DNA from: Candidatus Scatomonas merdigallinarum | Lineage (GTDB): Bacteria; Bacillota; Clostridia; Lachnospirales; Lachnospiraceae | Reading direction: 5' to 3' | NCBI GenBank assembly: GCA_018716305.1 | Contig: DVKB01000023.1 | Coordinates: 1 to 64,000, forward strand | Length of the DNA stretch: 64,000 nt | Notes under the pieces: model-generated | The model's input: only the letters and a program-made list of their open reading frames with translations | Databases searched by the model: none | What the model was told of the DNA's origin: nothing | Translations under genes and position numbers: made by a program | In this document: in pieces, positions 44,496-54,871 of the stretch | Numbering within the stretch: position 1 is the stretch's first letter | Layout of the letters: each line of letters begins with the position of its first letter

Positions 44496-46610
44496 ATGGG
44501 AGATTACGTAAAGGTTTCAGAAATTTTTGGTGAAAATGTCTTCAATGATACCGCCATGCAGGAACGGCTTCCCAAAAAGGTTTACAAAAAACTGAAGGAT
44601 ATTATCGCGGAGGGCGGAGATCTGGATCTGGAAACAGCGGATGTTATTGCCCATGAAATGAAGGAGTGGGCCATTGAAAAAGGCGCGACGCACTATACGC
44701 ACTGGTTCCAGCCTATGACAGGCGTTACGGCGGAAAAACACGATTCCTTTATCACCGCTCCCCTTCCCAGCGGAAAAGTGCTGATGAGCTTTTCGGGGAA
44801 GGAACTGATTAAGGGAGAACCGGACGCCTCCTCCTTTCCTTCCGGAGGCCTGAGAGCTACTTTTGAGGCCAGAGGCTATACGGCCTGGGACTGCACTTCC
44901 CCGGCCTTTGTGCGTCAGGACGCGGCAGGGGCAACGCTCTGCATTCCTACCGCCTTTTGTTCCTATACCGGGGAGGCATTGGATCAGAAGACGCCGCTTC
45001 TGCGTTCCATGGAGGCCATTGACGCCCAGGCGGTCCGTTTGCTGCGCCTGTTCGGAAATACTACATCCAGAAAGGTGACTCCCTCCGTAGGGGCGGAGCA
45101 GGAATATTTTCTGGTGGATCAGGCAAAATTCCTTCAGCGCAAGGATCTGATCTATGCGGGCCGCACCCTGTTCGGGGCCATGCCTCCCAAAGGGCAGGAG
45201 ATGGACGACCACTATTTCGGAACCATCCGCCAGAAGATCGCTTCCTTTATGAGAGATGTAAATATTGAGCTCTGGAAATTGGGTGTGACAGCAAAAACCC
45301 AGCATAACGAGGTGGCTCCTGCCCAGCATGAGCTGGCGCCCATTTACGCGGAAGCCAATGTGGCGGTGGATCACAACCAGATCGTCATGCAGACTCTGAA
45401 ACGAATCGCCACCCAGCACGGCATGAAGTGCCTGCTGCACGAAAAACCCTTCGCCGGGGTCAATGGATCCGGAAAACATGACAACTGGTCGCTGATCACC
45501 GACGACGGTATTAATCTTCTGGATCCCGGAAAAACGCCCCATGAAAACATCCAGTTTCTGCTGATACTCTCCTGCATTATCAAGGCGGTGGATGAGCACG
45601 CCGGTCTGTTGAGAGAATCTGCCGCGGATCCCGGAAATGACCACCGTCTGGGAGCCAATGAGGCGCCGCCGGCCATTGTTTCCGTTTTCCTGGGCGAGCA
45701 GCTGGAGGATGTGGTAGAGCAGCTGGTAAGTACAGGAACCGCTACCAGCAGCAAGACAGGGGAGGTGCTGGAAACCGGTGTCCGTACCCTGCCGGAGCTG
45801 GATAGGGACGCCACGGACCGGAACCGGACCTCGCCGTTTGCCTTTACGGGTAACAAATTTGAATTCCGGATGGTGGGATCCAGGGATTCCATCGCGGCGC
45901 CCAACATTGTGCTGGATACCATTGTAGCGGAAGCTTTCAGCGATGCCTGCGATGTGCTGGAAAAAGCAGAGAATTTCGAGGAAGCTGTCCATGATCTGAT
46001 TAAAGAAAACTTCAGCGGCCATCAGCGGATCATTTTCAACGGAAACGGATACTCCGACGCCTGGGTACAGGAGGCAAAGAGACGGGGACTGCCCAATATC
46101 CGTTCCATGGTGGAAGCGATTCCGGAACTGCTCTCGGAAAAGAGCGTCCGTGTGTTTGAAAAGTTCGGAGTATTTACCAGATCAGAGCTGGAATCCAGAG
46201 TGGAAATCAAATACGAGAACTACGCGAAGACCGTGAATATTGAAGCAAAGACCATGATCGACATGGCTACGAAGCAGATTATACCGGCGGTGATCCATTA
46301 CAGCACCAGGCTGGCTGACTCCATTGTCAAAATCCGCCAGGCGGGAATCGAGGAAGTGACCGTCCAGAAAAAGATTCTGGAGCAGACCAGTTCACTTCTG
46401 ACCAAAACCCAGAACGCGCTGGAAGAACTGAGAAAAATCGAGCAGAAAGCCTGCGCGCTTCCGGAAGGAAAGGGAAGAGCGGAATTTTATCACGATCAGG
46501 TAGTTCCGGCCATGGAAGCTTTGAGAGAGCCGGTGGATGAACTGGAAATGCTGGTGGACAAGGAAATGTGGCCCATGCCTTCCTACGGCGATCTGCTTTT
46601 TGAGGTGTGA
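44496..46610 (+). CDS. glnN: type III glutamine synthetase
   Basis: 704 residues. GSIII converts glutamate and ammonia to glutamine with ATP. The family features are visible: N-terminal [50 protein letters not shown], the [11 protein letters not shown] segment and the [10 protein letters not shown] block, and a long C-terminal coiled helix. Size and order fit GSIII, not the short GSI. ATG 44496 follows AAAGGAG by 9 bases. The likely ammonia-assimilation enzyme of this organism. Confidence 0.95.
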   Translation: MGDYVKVSEIFGENVFNDTAMQERLPKKVYKKLKDIIAEGGDLDLETADVIAHEMKEWAIEKGATHYTHWFQPMTGVTAEKHDSFITAPLPSGKVLMSFSGKELIKGEPDASSFPSGGLRATFEARGYTAWDCTSPAFVRQDAAGATLCIPTAFCSYTGEALDQKTPLLRSMEAIDAQAVRLLRLFGNTTSRKVTPSVGAEQEYFLVDQAKFLQRKDLIYAGRTLFGAMPPKGQEMDDHYFGTIRQKIASFMRDVNIELWKLGVTAKTQHNEVAPAQHELAPIYAEANVAVDHNQIVMQTLKRIATQHGMKCLLHEKPFAGVNGSGKHDNWSLITDDGINLLDPGKTPHENIQFLLILSCIIKAVDEHAGLLRESAADPGNDHRLGANEAPPAIVSVFLGEQLEDVVEQLVSTGTATSSKTGEVLETGVRTLPELDRDATDRNRTSPFAFTGNKFEFRMVGSRDSIAAPNIVLDTIVAEAFSDACDVLEKAENFEEAVHDLIKENFSGHQRIIFNGNGYSDAWVQEAKRRGLPNIRSMVEAIPELLSEKSVRVFEKFGVFTRSELESRVEIKYENYAKTVNIEAKTMIDMATKQIIPAVIHYSTRLADSIVKIRQAGIEEVTVQKKILEQTSSLLTKTQNALEELRKIEQKACALPEGKGRAEFYHDQVVPAMEALREPVDELEMLVDKEMWPMPSYGDLLFEV

Positions 46611-46637
46611 CGGAAAAAGAGAATACAGCCATCTTTT

Positions 46638-46670
46638 ATGCCGCCGGCGGAACCGTTCTGCCGGCGGCAT
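46638..46670 (+). terminator. GC-rich hairpin after glutamine synthetase
   Basis: ATGCCGCCGG (46638-46647) pairs with CCGGCGGCAT (46661-46670). No T tract; probable terminator or mRNA-end stabiliser. Confidence 0.6.
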
Positions 46671-46714
46671 GGGCTTTCCCGCCCGGCCGGTGACAGCGGC
46701 GGGTTTTGTTAAGG

Positions 46715-46743
46715 TTGCATTCTGCAGAAGGTTCTGCTATACT
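46715..46743 (+). promoter_or_regulatory. promoter of WecG/TagA-like gene
   Basis: TTGCAT (46715-46720), 17-bp spacer, TATACT (46738-46743), again with TGC ahead of the -10 as in the rpmJ promoter. Confidence 0.8.
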
Positions 46744-46776
46744 ATTGCTATTCACGCAAAACGGGATGGGAGTAAT

Positions 46777-47460
46777 ATGTGCGATAAAATAGAAGTCCTG
46801 GGGATCCGTCTGGACTATTTAAACGTGGAGCAGGAGATGGAGCGGCTGGCGGAATTCATAGAGAATGACAGGCTGGATTCCATCGGCATCATTACCATGA
46901 ATACGCTTCTTCTGGCGGAAAAAGAACCTGACTGGAAAAGATATCTGGAAAATCTGGATATGAGCGTGATCAGTGAAAAAGAAATTCTGGAGGCAGTAGG
47001 GATCACTTCCGGACAGGTGTATGACGAGGTGGCGGAAAATGAGTTTCCTGCCCGGATGTTCTGGTACCTGATCAATCAGGGGCTGAGAGTGTTTCTGCTG
47101 GGGGAGAGCCGGGAAGAAGTAGAGGCTCTGGAAAAGTATCTCCAGGAAACGTATCCGGGCATCCAGATCGCGGGCAGCGCTGCGGATGTAGCCGGAGAAG
47201 AATTTTCCGCGGACAGTATGATCAATGAACTGAACAGTTTTTCACCGGATGTGATTGTCAGCGGCCTGCAGGGAATCCGGCAGGACCGCTTTCTCATGGA
47301 ACACCGGCAGAAGATCAATGGAAAAATCTGGCTGGGACTGGGGGAACATCCGGATATACAGAACGAGGCGGGCCTGAAAGTAAGCTGGTGGAATACCCTG
47401 TTGAAAAAGACTACGTTCCGCAGACTGGCAGCGAAATTTAAAGGAGATAAGGGCGAATAG
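46777..47460 (+). CDS. divergent WecG/TagA/CpsF-family glycosyltransferase
   Basis: 227 residues. Members transfer N-acetylmannosamine or related sugars to an undecaprenol-linked sugar. Here the general pattern remains: GIITMNTLLL at the start, RVFLLGESREEVEALEKYL (Rossmann turn), DVIVSGLQGIRQDRFLMEHR, and a C-terminal KVSWWNTLLKKTTFRRLA. The segment where family members have D-G-x-G/P reads VISEKEILEAVGI, so the active-site Asp may be missing. That makes the enzymatic role uncertain. Start ATG 46777 follows GGGAG. It is a single-gene transcript, upstream of the regulator gene. Confidence 0.72.
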   Translation: MCDKIEVLGIRLDYLNVEQEMERLAEFIENDRLDSIGIITMNTLLLAEKEPDWKRYLENLDMSVISEKEILEAVGITSGQVYDEVAENEFPARMFWYLINQGLRVFLLGESREEVEALEKYLQETYPGIQIAGSAADVAGEEFSADSMINELNSFSPDVIVSGLQGIRQDRFLMEHRQKINGKIWLGLGEHPDIQNEAGLKVSWWNTLLKKTTFRRLAAKFKGDKGE

Positions 47461-47598
47461 AAAAGGCCGGTAAGGAAGAACCTATATTTTTCACTTCACT
47501 TTTTGTGCATTTTGTATTAAAATAAGAGAGGTAATTTGTTTAAGGGTACAGCAATATGTAAATTTGGGCGGACTATATGATTGAGGAAGGGATACAAA

Positions 47599-48687
47599 AT
47601 GATATCAAACCAGATACTGCAGAACACGATGGAAGGGTTAAAAAATATATCCAAGGTGGATATGGGAGTGTTGGATGTGGAGGGGAAAGTCCTGGTTTCT
47701 ACTTTCCCGGAATCTGAAATTGCCGGGGAGGAGGCAGCGGCTTTCGCGCAGTCGCCGGCAGATTCTCAGACAATTAAAAATTATCAGTTTTTTAAGGTCT
47801 ATGACGAGCATCAGCTGGAGTACATATTTGTTGCCAAGGGAGACAGCGACGAAACCTATCTGGTAGGGAAAATGGCTGCCTTTCAGCTGCAGAGCCTTTT
47901 GACAGCTTATAAGGAGAGGTTTGACAAGGATAATTTTATTAAGAACCTGCTGCTGGATAACCTGCTGCTGGTGGACATCTACAACCGGGCCAAAAAGCTT
48001 CATATTGATATTGAAGCAAGACGGGTTGTATTTATTCTGGAGGCAAGCCCGGACAGAGACCAGGGCACACTGGAAAACATAAAAAATCTTTTTGGGAGCA
48101 AATCGGGGGATTTTATCACGGCGGTGGATGAGAAGAGCATCATCATTGTCAAGGAACTGGCTCCCGGGGAGGATTATACCCAGGCGAACAAAATTGCCGC
48201 GGAAGTTCTGGACGTTGTGGGAAGAAACGAAGAGAATATGACCCACATTGCCTACGGCACCATAGTCAGAGAACTGAAGGAGGTATCCCGCTCCTATAAA
48301 GAAGCCAGAATGGCCCTGGATGTAGGAAAGATCTTTTTTGACGACAGAGACATCATCGCCTACAGTTCTCTGGGGATCGGACGGCTGATCTATCAGCTTC
48401 CCATCCCTCTGTGCAAAATGTTCATCAAGGAAATCTTTGAGAATAAGTCTCCGGATGATTTTGACACGGAGACGCTGACTACCATCAATAAGTTTTTTGA
48501 AAACAACCTGAATGTATCAGAGACATCAAGACAGCTGTACATTCATCGGAATACGCTTGTATACCGGCTGGATAAGCTCCAGAAGAGCACCGGCCTGGAC
48601 CTGAGGGTGTTTGAGGACGCCATTACCTTCAAAATTGCCCTGATGGTCGTAAGGTATATGAAATACATGGAGACTCTTGATTACTAA
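47599..48687 (+). CDS. PucR/CdaR-type regulator next to ftsEX
   Basis: 362 residues. C-terminal PucR-type helix-turn-helix (ETSRQLYIHRNTLVYRLDKLQKSTGLDL, last 60 residues), preceded by a CdaR GGDEF-like middle domain, and a short sensor-like N-terminus. It differs from the 31272 regulator in length and N-terminus. AGGAAGGG lies 9 bases before ATG 47599. The ftsE start follows 38 bases later, so it may be co-transcribed with cell-division genes. Ligand unknown. Confidence 0.82.
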   Translation: MISNQILQNTMEGLKNISKVDMGVLDVEGKVLVSTFPESEIAGEEAAAFAQSPADSQTIKNYQFFKVYDEHQLEYIFVAKGDSDETYLVGKMAAFQLQSLLTAYKERFDKDNFIKNLLLDNLLLVDIYNRAKKLHIDIEARRVVFILEASPDRDQGTLENIKNLFGSKSGDFITAVDEKSIIIVKELAPGEDYTQANKIAAEVLDVVGRNEENMTHIAYGTIVRELKEVSRSYKEARMALDVGKIFFDDRDIIAYSSLGIGRLIYQLPIPLCKMFIKEIFENKSPDDFDTETLTTINKFFENNLNVSETSRQLYIHRNTLVYRLDKLQKSTGLDLRVFEDAITFKIALMVVRYMKYMETLDY

Positions 48688-48725
48688 GTTTCAGGAGACT
48701 TTGCAAAATCTACGGGAGGAATAGA

Positions 48726-49412
48726 ATGATAACTTTAGACAGTGTCAGTAAGCGGTATGATGGAAAAAGCCAGCCGGCGATCAACAACATATCCTTGCAC
48801 ATTGATAAGGGGGAATTCGTTTTTGTGGTTGGCAACAGCGGTTCAGGGAAATCTACGCTGATCAAGCTGCTTCTGAAAGAACTGGACCCCACATCGGGAA
48901 CCATCCGGGTCAATAATCAGGCGCTGAACAAGCTGCCAAGACGGAAAATATCGAAATACCGCCGGGGAGTTGGCGTAGTATTCCAGGACTTCCGCCTTCT
49001 GAAGGACAGAAATGTTTATGAGAATGTTGCGTTTGCCCAGAGAGTAATCGAAAAACCCAACCGGGTAATCAAGAAGCGGGTGCCGGAGGTGCTTACCCTG
49101 GTAGGTCTGGCAGGAAAATACCGGTCCAGGCCCAAGGAACTTTCCGGAGGAGAACAGCAGAGAGTAGCTCTGGCCAGGGCGTTGGTGAACCGGCCGGAGA
49201 TCCTGCTGGCAGATGAGCCCACCGGTAATCTGGATCCCAAAAATTCCGCGGAGATCATGAAGCTGCTGGAAGAAATCAACGCGAGAGGAACCACCGTGCT
49301 GGTGGTAACACACAACCGGGAGATCGTGAATGCCATGAGAAAACGCGTGATCCGGCTGCGGAAAGGCGTCATTATCAGCGACGAAAAAGAAGGTGTCTAC
49401 GTTGAGGATTAG
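48726..49412 (+). CDS. ftsE: cell division ATP-binding protein FtsE
   Basis: 228 residues. ABC ATPase with Walker [10 protein letters not shown] (about 37-45), signature [14 protein letters not shown] and Walker [14 protein letters not shown]. It partners with FtsX to activate peptidoglycan hydrolases in division. GGGAGGAAT lies just ahead of ATG. Its stop overlaps the ftsX start region. Confidence 0.97.
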   Translation: MITLDSVSKRYDGKSQPAINNISLHIDKGEFVFVVGNSGSGKSTLIKLLLKELDPTSGTIRVNNQALNKLPRRKISKYRRGVGVVFQDFRLLKDRNVYENVAFAQRVIEKPNRVIKKRVPEVLTLVGLAGKYRSRPKELSGGEQQRVALARALVNRPEILLADEPTGNLDPKNSAEIMKLLEEINARGTTVLVVTHNREIVNAMRKRVIRLRKGVIISDEKEGVYVED

Positions 49413-50328
49413 TACAGTAGGATACAGCGCGAGACAGGGAATTAAAAACATATTCCGCAATAAAATGTTTTCATTGGCTTCTGTGGCAACCATGAGCGCC
49501 TGTATTTTCCTTTTCGGACTGTTTTTCGCGCTGGTTATGAATTTTACCTATCTGGTTAGAAATGTGGAGAGCAATGTAGGCATCACGGTCTTTTTTGAGG
49601 AAAATCTGGATCAGGCCTCTATCAACGCCATCGGCGAGCAGATCCGGAGCAGGACTGATCTGGTGACGGAGTGCAGATATGTTTCCGCTCCGGAAGCCTG
49701 GGATGAGTTCGCGGCGGATTATTTTGAAGGCTACGAGGAGGCGGGAGAGGACTTCCGGGAAAGCATGGTGGCCGATAATCCTCTTGCCAATTCCGCTCAT
49801 TACGAAGTTTATGTAAACGCGGTGGAAAATCAGAGCCAGATGGTAGAATATATCGAAGGCCTTGAGGGAGTCAGGGAAGTGAACCGCTCCGAGCAGGCAT
49901 CCATTACGCTTTCTATGGTCAATCGCCTGATCAGTATTGTCTCTGTGGTGATTATCGCCATTTTGCTGGTGGTTTCTGTCTTCCTGATCAGCAACACGGT
50001 TGCCATGGGAATTTCTGTCCGCAAGGAAGAAATCGGAATTATGAAGCTGATCGGAGCTACCAACGCTTTTGTGCGGCTGCCGTTTATTCTGGAGGGTATT
50101 CTCATCGGCCTGGTGGGAGCGGTGATTCCGCTGACCCTTCTGTATTTTCTGTATAATCAGGCAGTGCAGTATATTTTAGCGCGGTTCAGCATTTTGAATG
50201 AGTTTATGAATGGGCTGATCCCGGTGAATAATATTTTCCGTGTGCTGCTGCCGGCAGGCATTATCCTGGGAATGGGAATCGGTTTTGTGGGCAGTATGGT
50301 TACGATCCGAAAACATTTGAAAGTATAA
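49402..50328 (+). CDS. ftsX: cell division protein FtsX
   Basis: About 308 residues. Four membrane helices with a large extracytoplasmic loop (about 55-170) between helices 1 and 2. The N-terminal segment RQGIKNIFRNKMFSLASVATM is typical. TTG 49402 (MRISTVGYS) is preferred: AAGAAGGTG lies 7 bases upstream, whereas GTG 49393 would sit on that site. It overlaps ftsE by 11 bases. Together they control cell-wall hydrolysis at the septum. Confidence 0.94.
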   Translation: MRISTVGYSARQGIKNIFRNKMFSLASVATMSACIFLFGLFFALVMNFTYLVRNVESNVGITVFFEENLDQASINAIGEQIRSRTDLVTECRYVSAPEAWDEFAADYFEGYEEAGEDFRESMVADNPLANSAHYEVYVNAVENQSQMVEYIEGLEGVREVNRSEQASITLSMVNRLISIVSVVIIAILLVVSVFLISNTVAMGISVRKEEIGIMKLIGATNAFVRLPFILEGILIGLVGAVIPLTLLYFLYNQAVQYILARFSILNEFMNGLIPVNNIFRVLLPAGIILGMGIGFVGSMVTIRKHLKV

Positions 50329-50338
50329 GAGAAAAACG

Positions 50339-50369
50339 CAGGGGACGGGGGACATACCTCCGTCCCCTG
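50339..50369 (+). terminator. GC-rich hairpin between ftsX and protease gene
   Basis: CAGGGGACGG (50339-50348) pairs perfectly with CCGTCCCCTG (50360-50369). No T tract follows, so the protease gene is probably still co-transcribed. Confidence 0.6.
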
Positions 50370-50409
50370 TCGGCACGGAAGACAGAAATCATCAGATAGG
50401 AGTGATAGA

Positions 50410-51588
50410 ATGGAAGAAGGCGGAAGTGTAAAATTACGGGTTAAATATTTTCTGTCGGGGATCGCGGCTGCTTTTTTGATATTCGCGGCCGTATATTTTC
50501 TGTTTATGTATCTTCCTTTCCAGGCTGAGTCTCCCAGCCGTCCGGACAGCCTGGGGGCGCAGAAGAAGGTGAAAGAGATCCAGCGGATCATAGAGAGAAA
50601 TTATCTGGGAGAGATCGATCAGCAGAAACAGACGGATTACATGTACCTGGGCATGGTGGCCGGCCTGGAGGATCCATATTCTGTTTATTATACCAGGGAG
50701 CAGTATGAGGAACTGCAGAAAACTCAGGAGGGAAGTTATACAGGAATCGGCATTACCATTGTACAGAACAGCGAGGACGGAAAAATATATATCCAGAGCT
50801 GTGTGCAGGATTCCCCGGCGGCAGCGGCGGGGATTCAGGAAGGAGACTGCGTCACCGCTGTGAATGGAGTCAGTACGGAGGGAATGACCACTTCGGAGGT
50901 GGTAGAACAGATCGGCAGCGGCGCGGATCAGGTGGTTCTGTCAGTAGTCCGAAACGGAGGCGCGGCGCAGGACATTACTGTAGAAATCGGCATGGTGGAG
51001 ATGGTATCGGTGAACAGCCGGATGCTGGATCAGCAGGTGGGCTATATTCAGATTACAGAGTTTACCGGGGTTACCTCGGAGCAGTTCTCCGAAGCCTACG
51101 AGACACTGAACGGGCAGGGAATGCAAAAACTGATTATTGACCTTCGGGACAATCCCGGAGGTCTGGTGAGCGCCGTCTGTGATACTCTGCGGCAGATCCT
51201 TCCGGAAGGCATCATCGTGTACACAGAGGATAAGAACGGCAGCCGGAATGAGGAACTCTGCGAAGGGGAGACGCCGATCCAGATGCCTCTGGCAGTGCTG
51301 GTCAATGAAAGCAGTGCCAGTGCTTCGGAAATTTTCGCCGGAGCAGTCAAGGATTACGGGATCGGCACCTTGGTGGGCACAAAAACCTTCGGCAAGGGAA
51401 TCGTGCAGGATCTGTTTCAGCTGTCCGACGGAAGCGTTCTGAAACTGACAGTGTCCCATTATTTTACCCCCAAGGGAAATAATATTCACGGCACAGGCAT
51501 AGCCCCGGATGTGGAGATTGACCGGCCGGAAGGAGACAGCGGGGACGCGCAGCTGGAAAAAGCTCTGGAAGTACTGGAGGAACAGTAA
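50410..51588 (+). CDS. S41-family C-terminal processing protease
   Basis: 392 residues, exported or membrane-anchored by an N-terminal helix (about 12-35). PDZ domain near 105-185 (YTGIGITI, then [12 protein letters not shown]). Catalytic Ser304 lies in [11 protein letters not shown] and Lys329 in TFGKG, the expected 25-residue spacing. CtpA-type enzymes trim periplasmic or surface proteins. AGGAGTG lies 8 bases upstream. Together with ftsEX it forms a conserved division/envelope set. The uvrB start follows after 4 bases. Confidence 0.93.
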   Translation: MEEGGSVKLRVKYFLSGIAAAFLIFAAVYFLFMYLPFQAESPSRPDSLGAQKKVKEIQRIIERNYLGEIDQQKQTDYMYLGMVAGLEDPYSVYYTREQYEELQKTQEGSYTGIGITIVQNSEDGKIYIQSCVQDSPAAAAGIQEGDCVTAVNGVSTEGMTTSEVVEQIGSGADQVVLSVVRNGGAAQDITVEIGMVEMVSVNSRMLDQQVGYIQITEFTGVTSEQFSEAYETLNGQGMQKLIIDLRDNPGGLVSAVCDTLRQILPEGIIVYTEDKNGSRNEELCEGETPIQMPLAVLVNESSASASEIFAGAVKDYGIGTLVGTKTFGKGIVQDLFQLSDGSVLKLTVSHYFTPKGNNIHGTGIAPDVEIDRPEGDSGDAQLEKALEVLEEQ

Positions 51589-51592
51589 AAAT

Positions 51593-53578
51593 ATGGATCA
51601 TTTTGAATTAGTATCAGAATATGCCCCCACCGGCGACCAGCCCCAGGCCATCGCCGACCTGGTCAAAGGCTTCCGGGAAGGCAATCAGTGCGAGACCCTT
51701 TTGGGAGTCACCGGCTCCGGCAAAACCTTTACCATGGCAAATGTCATTCAGCAGTTAAATAAACCGACGCTGATTATCGCCCACAATAAAACCCTGGCGG
51801 CGCAGCTCTACGGGGAGTTTAAGGAATTCTTCCCAAATAACGCGGTGGAGTACTTTGTCTCCTACTACGATTATTACCAGCCGGAGGCCTATGTCCCCTC
51901 CTCAGACACCTATATTGCCAAGGACTCCTCCATCAATGAGGAAATTGACAAGCTGCGGCTGTCCGCCACCTCCGCTCTCATTGAGCGGCGGGATGTGATC
52001 GTAGTGGCCAGTGTTTCCTGTATTTACGGTCTGGGCAGTCCCAAGGATTATGAGAGGATGATTATTTCCCTGCGGCCCGGCATGGAGAAGGATCGGGATC
52101 AGGTGATCCGGGAACTGGTCGATATCCACTACGACCGAAACGACATGGATTTTCACCGGGGGACGTTCCGGGTGCGAGGGGATGTGCTGGAGATTATTCC
52201 TGCGGAGGAAAGCGACACGGCGGTGCGGGTGGAGTTCTTTGGGGATGAGATCGACCGCATCACCCAGATTGATGTGCTCACCGGCGAGATCAAGGCGGAG
52301 CTGCGGTATGTGGCCATTGCCCCGGCCTCTCACTATGTGGTGCCTATGGAGACCATACGCAAAGCTACCTATGAAATAGAGAAGGAACTGGAGGAGCGGG
52401 TGCGCTGGTTCAAAAGCGAGGACAAACTGCTGGAGGCTCAGAGGATAGAGGAGAGAACCAATTTCGACATTGAGATGCTCCGGGAAACCGGAGTCTGTGC
52501 CGGAATCGAGAATTATTCCCGATATCTGTCCGGACTGGAGCCGGGGCAGCCCCCCTATACTCTCATGGATTTCTTTCCGGATGATTTCCTTATTATTATT
52601 GATGAGTCCCACAAAACCATCCCTCAGATCGGCGCCATGTACGCGGGGGATCAGTCCCGGAAAACAACTCTGGTGGACTACGGATTCCGCCTGCCCTCCG
52701 CCAAAGACAACCGGCCCCTGAACTTTCAGGAATTTGAGAGCCGCATCGATCAGATTTTATTCGTATCCGCCACTCCGGGTGAGTACGAGTCGGAGCATGA
52801 GCTTCTGCGGGCGGAACAGATCATCCGTCCCACCGGGCTTCTGGATCCACGGGTGGAGGTGCGCCCGGTGGAAGGCCAGATCGACGACCTTATCGGAGAG
52901 GTTAACCGGGAAGCGGCCGCCCATCACAAAGTTCTGATTACCACCCTCACCAAACGGATGGCGGAAGATCTGACAGACTATATGAAAGACGCCGGGATCC
53001 GGGTTCGGTATCTTCATTCAGACATCGATACCCTGGAGCGGTCCAAGATCATCCGGGACATGCGCCTGGACGTGTTTGATGTGCTGGTGGGGATCAATCT
53101 CCTCCGGGAGGGTCTGGACATTCCGGAGATTACGCTGGTAGCCATTCTGGACGCGGACAAGGAAGGGTTTCTGCGGTCGGAAACTTCCCTGATTCAGACC
53201 ATCGGCCGGGCAGCCCGAAACGCGGAGGGCCATGTAATCATGTACGCGGATACGGTGACAGATTCCATGCGGACGGCTATGGAGGAGACGGCCCGGAGAC
53301 GGGCCCTGCAGGAAGCCTATAATCAGGAGCATGGCATTACTCCCAGAACCATCCGGAAGAGCGTGCGGGATCTGATCAGCATTTCTAAGGAAGTAGCCCG
53401 CACGGAGGAAAAGCTGGACAAGGATCCGGAATCCATGAGCAGGGAGGAATTGGAAAAGCTGATCCGAAAGGTAGAAAAAGAAATGAAGGCAGCGGCGGCG
53501 GAACTGAATTTCGAGACAGCCGCGGAGCTGCGGGACAAGATGATCGATCTGAAAAAAAATCTGGACGATCTTTCGTAA
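51593..53578 (+). CDS. uvrB: excinuclease ABC subunit B
   Basis: 661 residues. Nucleotide excision repair helicase-like protein. Starts [20 protein letters not shown]; Walker [13 protein letters not shown] is near 40, the beta-hairpin region has [18 protein letters not shown], the DESH motif and ATPase motifs are intact, and the C-terminal UVR domain ends [16 protein letters not shown]. The frame starts earlier inside the protease gene; ATG 51593 has GGAGG upstream, but with a long spacing of about 13. uvrA is not in the window. Confidence 0.97.
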   Translation: MDHFELVSEYAPTGDQPQAIADLVKGFREGNQCETLLGVTGSGKTFTMANVIQQLNKPTLIIAHNKTLAAQLYGEFKEFFPNNAVEYFVSYYDYYQPEAYVPSSDTYIAKDSSINEEIDKLRLSATSALIERRDVIVVASVSCIYGLGSPKDYERMIISLRPGMEKDRDQVIRELVDIHYDRNDMDFHRGTFRVRGDVLEIIPAEESDTAVRVEFFGDEIDRITQIDVLTGEIKAELRYVAIAPASHYVVPMETIRKATYEIEKELEERVRWFKSEDKLLEAQRIEERTNFDIEMLRETGVCAGIENYSRYLSGLEPGQPPYTLMDFFPDDFLIIIDESHKTIPQIGAMYAGDQSRKTTLVDYGFRLPSAKDNRPLNFQEFESRIDQILFVSATPGEYESEHELLRAEQIIRPTGLLDPRVEVRPVEGQIDDLIGEVNREAAAHHKVLITTLTKRMAEDLTDYMKDAGIRVRYLHSDIDTLERSKIIRDMRLDVFDVLVGINLLREGLDIPEITLVAILDADKEGFLRSETSLIQTIGRAARNAEGHVIMYADTVTDSMRTAMEETARRRALQEAYNQEHGITPRTIRKSVRDLISISKEVARTEEKLDKDPESMSREELEKLIRKVEKEMKAAAAELNFETAAELRDKMIDLKKNLDDLS

Positions 53579-53582
53579 AAAG

Positions 53583-53626
53583 AGAACGGCTGCCCGGAGA
53601 AAAATATTCCGGGCAGCTGTTCTTTT
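53583..53626 (+). terminator. terminator after uvrB
   Basis: GAACGGCTGCCCGG pairs with CCGGGCAGCTGTTC around an AT-rich loop, followed by TTTT. Confidence 0.85.
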
Positions 53627-53647
53627 GAGTTTTTTACGAAAAAGGTG

Positions 53648-53676
53648 TTGACAAATATTGCGGCCGGTGCTATCTT
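53648..53676 (+). promoter_or_regulatory. heat-shock operon promoter
   Basis: Perfect TTGACA (53648-53653), 17-bp spacer, TATCTT (53671-53676), with TGC before the -10. Controlled by the CIRCE element that follows. Confidence 0.88.
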
Positions 53677-53689
53677 AAGAGCATAGATA

Positions 53690-53716
53690 TTAGCACTCTA
53701 TTTTGATGAGTGCTAA
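53690..53716. promoter_or_regulatory. CIRCE operator, perfect match
   Basis: TTAGCACTC (53690-53698), a 9-bp spacer and GAGTGCTAA (53708-53716) match the CIRCE consensus exactly. It is the HrcA repressor site, just downstream of the promoter, so HrcA can block the operon until heat or unfolded protein titrates GroEL. Confidence 0.98.
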
Positions 53717-53768
53717 CAGACTTTTATCCGACGGCAATGGCCGATTCTGAAGAAAGGAGCTCAGAGGT

Positions 53769-54824
53769 ATGGATTTAGATGAAAGAAAAAGAATAATACT
53801 GAAAGCTATCATCCAGACCTACCTGGAAACCGGCGAACCGGTTGGTTCACGGACCATTTCCAAATACACGGATCTGAATCTGAGTTCCGCCACCATTCGG
53901 AATGAAATGTCGGATCTGGAAGAGATGGGCTATATTCTGCAGCCTCATACTTCCGCCGGACGCATTCCTTCAGATAAAGGTTACAGATTATATGTAGACG
54001 AGCTGATGCAGGAGAAGGAGAAAGAAGTTACAGAGATAAAGGAGCTGATGATTGAGAAAACAGACCGCCTGGAGAAAGTCCTGAAACAGGTGGTCAGAGT
54101 TTTGGCGTCCAACACCAATTACGCCACTATGATCACCGGGCCTTCCTATCACCGCACGAAACTGAAATTTATCCAGCTCTCCAGAGTCAGCGAATATCAG
54201 CTTCTGGCCGTCATTGTGGCGGAAGGAAATCTGATGAAAAACCAGTTTATAGATCTGGAGGAGCCCATTGATGACGAGCAGCTGCTGAAGCTGAACCTGC
54301 TGCTGAATTCGCAGCTCAATGGTCTGACCCTGGGAGAGATCAGTCTGGATATGATCCAGAGGATGAAACAGCAGGCCGGGATTCACAGCCAGGTGGTCAG
54401 CCGGGTGGTGGATGCTCTGGGTGAGGCCATTCAGCCTGATGAGGAGGATACTCCCATCTATACCAGCGGAGCTACCAATATTTTTAAATATCCGGAACTG
54501 GCGGATACCGCCAGAGCCAGCCAGCTGATCTCCGCCCTGGAGGATAAAAAGGAACTGGTGGATATGCTGAAGGAAACCTCCTCCGGGGAGGAGGATGAGA
54601 CTGGCACCGGCATCCAGGTATATATCGGGAAGGAATCGCCCATAGAGAATATGAGCGACTGTTCCGTGGTGACAGCCAGCTATGACCTGGGAGACGGAAT
54701 GAAGGGAACCATCGGGATCATCGGTCCCAAGAGAATGGACTATGAAAATGTGGTAGATAATCTGAAGACGCTGAAAGTACAGCTGGATTCAATTTTCAGA
54801 AAAAAAGACGAGCCGGGCACATAG
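53769..54824 (+). CDS. hrcA: heat-inducible transcription repressor HrcA
   Basis: 351 residues. N-terminal winged helix (LDERKRIILKAIIQTYLETGEPVGSR, TISKYTDLNLSSATIRNEMSDLEEMG) and a C-terminal dimer domain. First gene of the operon it represses through CIRCE. GGAGCTCAGAGG precedes ATG. GroEL is needed for its activity in other Firmicutes; the groESL genes are not in the window. Confidence 0.97.
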   Translation: MDLDERKRIILKAIIQTYLETGEPVGSRTISKYTDLNLSSATIRNEMSDLEEMGYILQPHTSAGRIPSDKGYRLYVDELMQEKEKEVTEIKELMIEKTDRLEKVLKQVVRVLASNTNYATMITGPSYHRTKLKFIQLSRVSEYQLLAVIVAEGNLMKNQFIDLEEPIDDEQLLKLNLLLNSQLNGLTLGEISLDMIQRMKQQAGIHSQVVSRVVDALGEAIQPDEEDTPIYTSGATNIFKYPELADTARASQLISALEDKKELVDMLKETSSGEEDETGTGIQVYIGKESPIENMSDCSVVTASYDLGDGMKGTIGIIGPKRMDYENVVDNLKTLKVQLDSIFRKKDEPGT

Positions 54825-54871
54825 CGGAAATTCCGCGGCCCTGATACAAGGCCGGAAAGGTGGAGAGAGCT

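Noticed and set aside
44517-46022. 501-codon minus-strand frame over glutamine synthetase
   Set aside because: Shadow of glnN; composition rich in R, Q and H without domain motifs.
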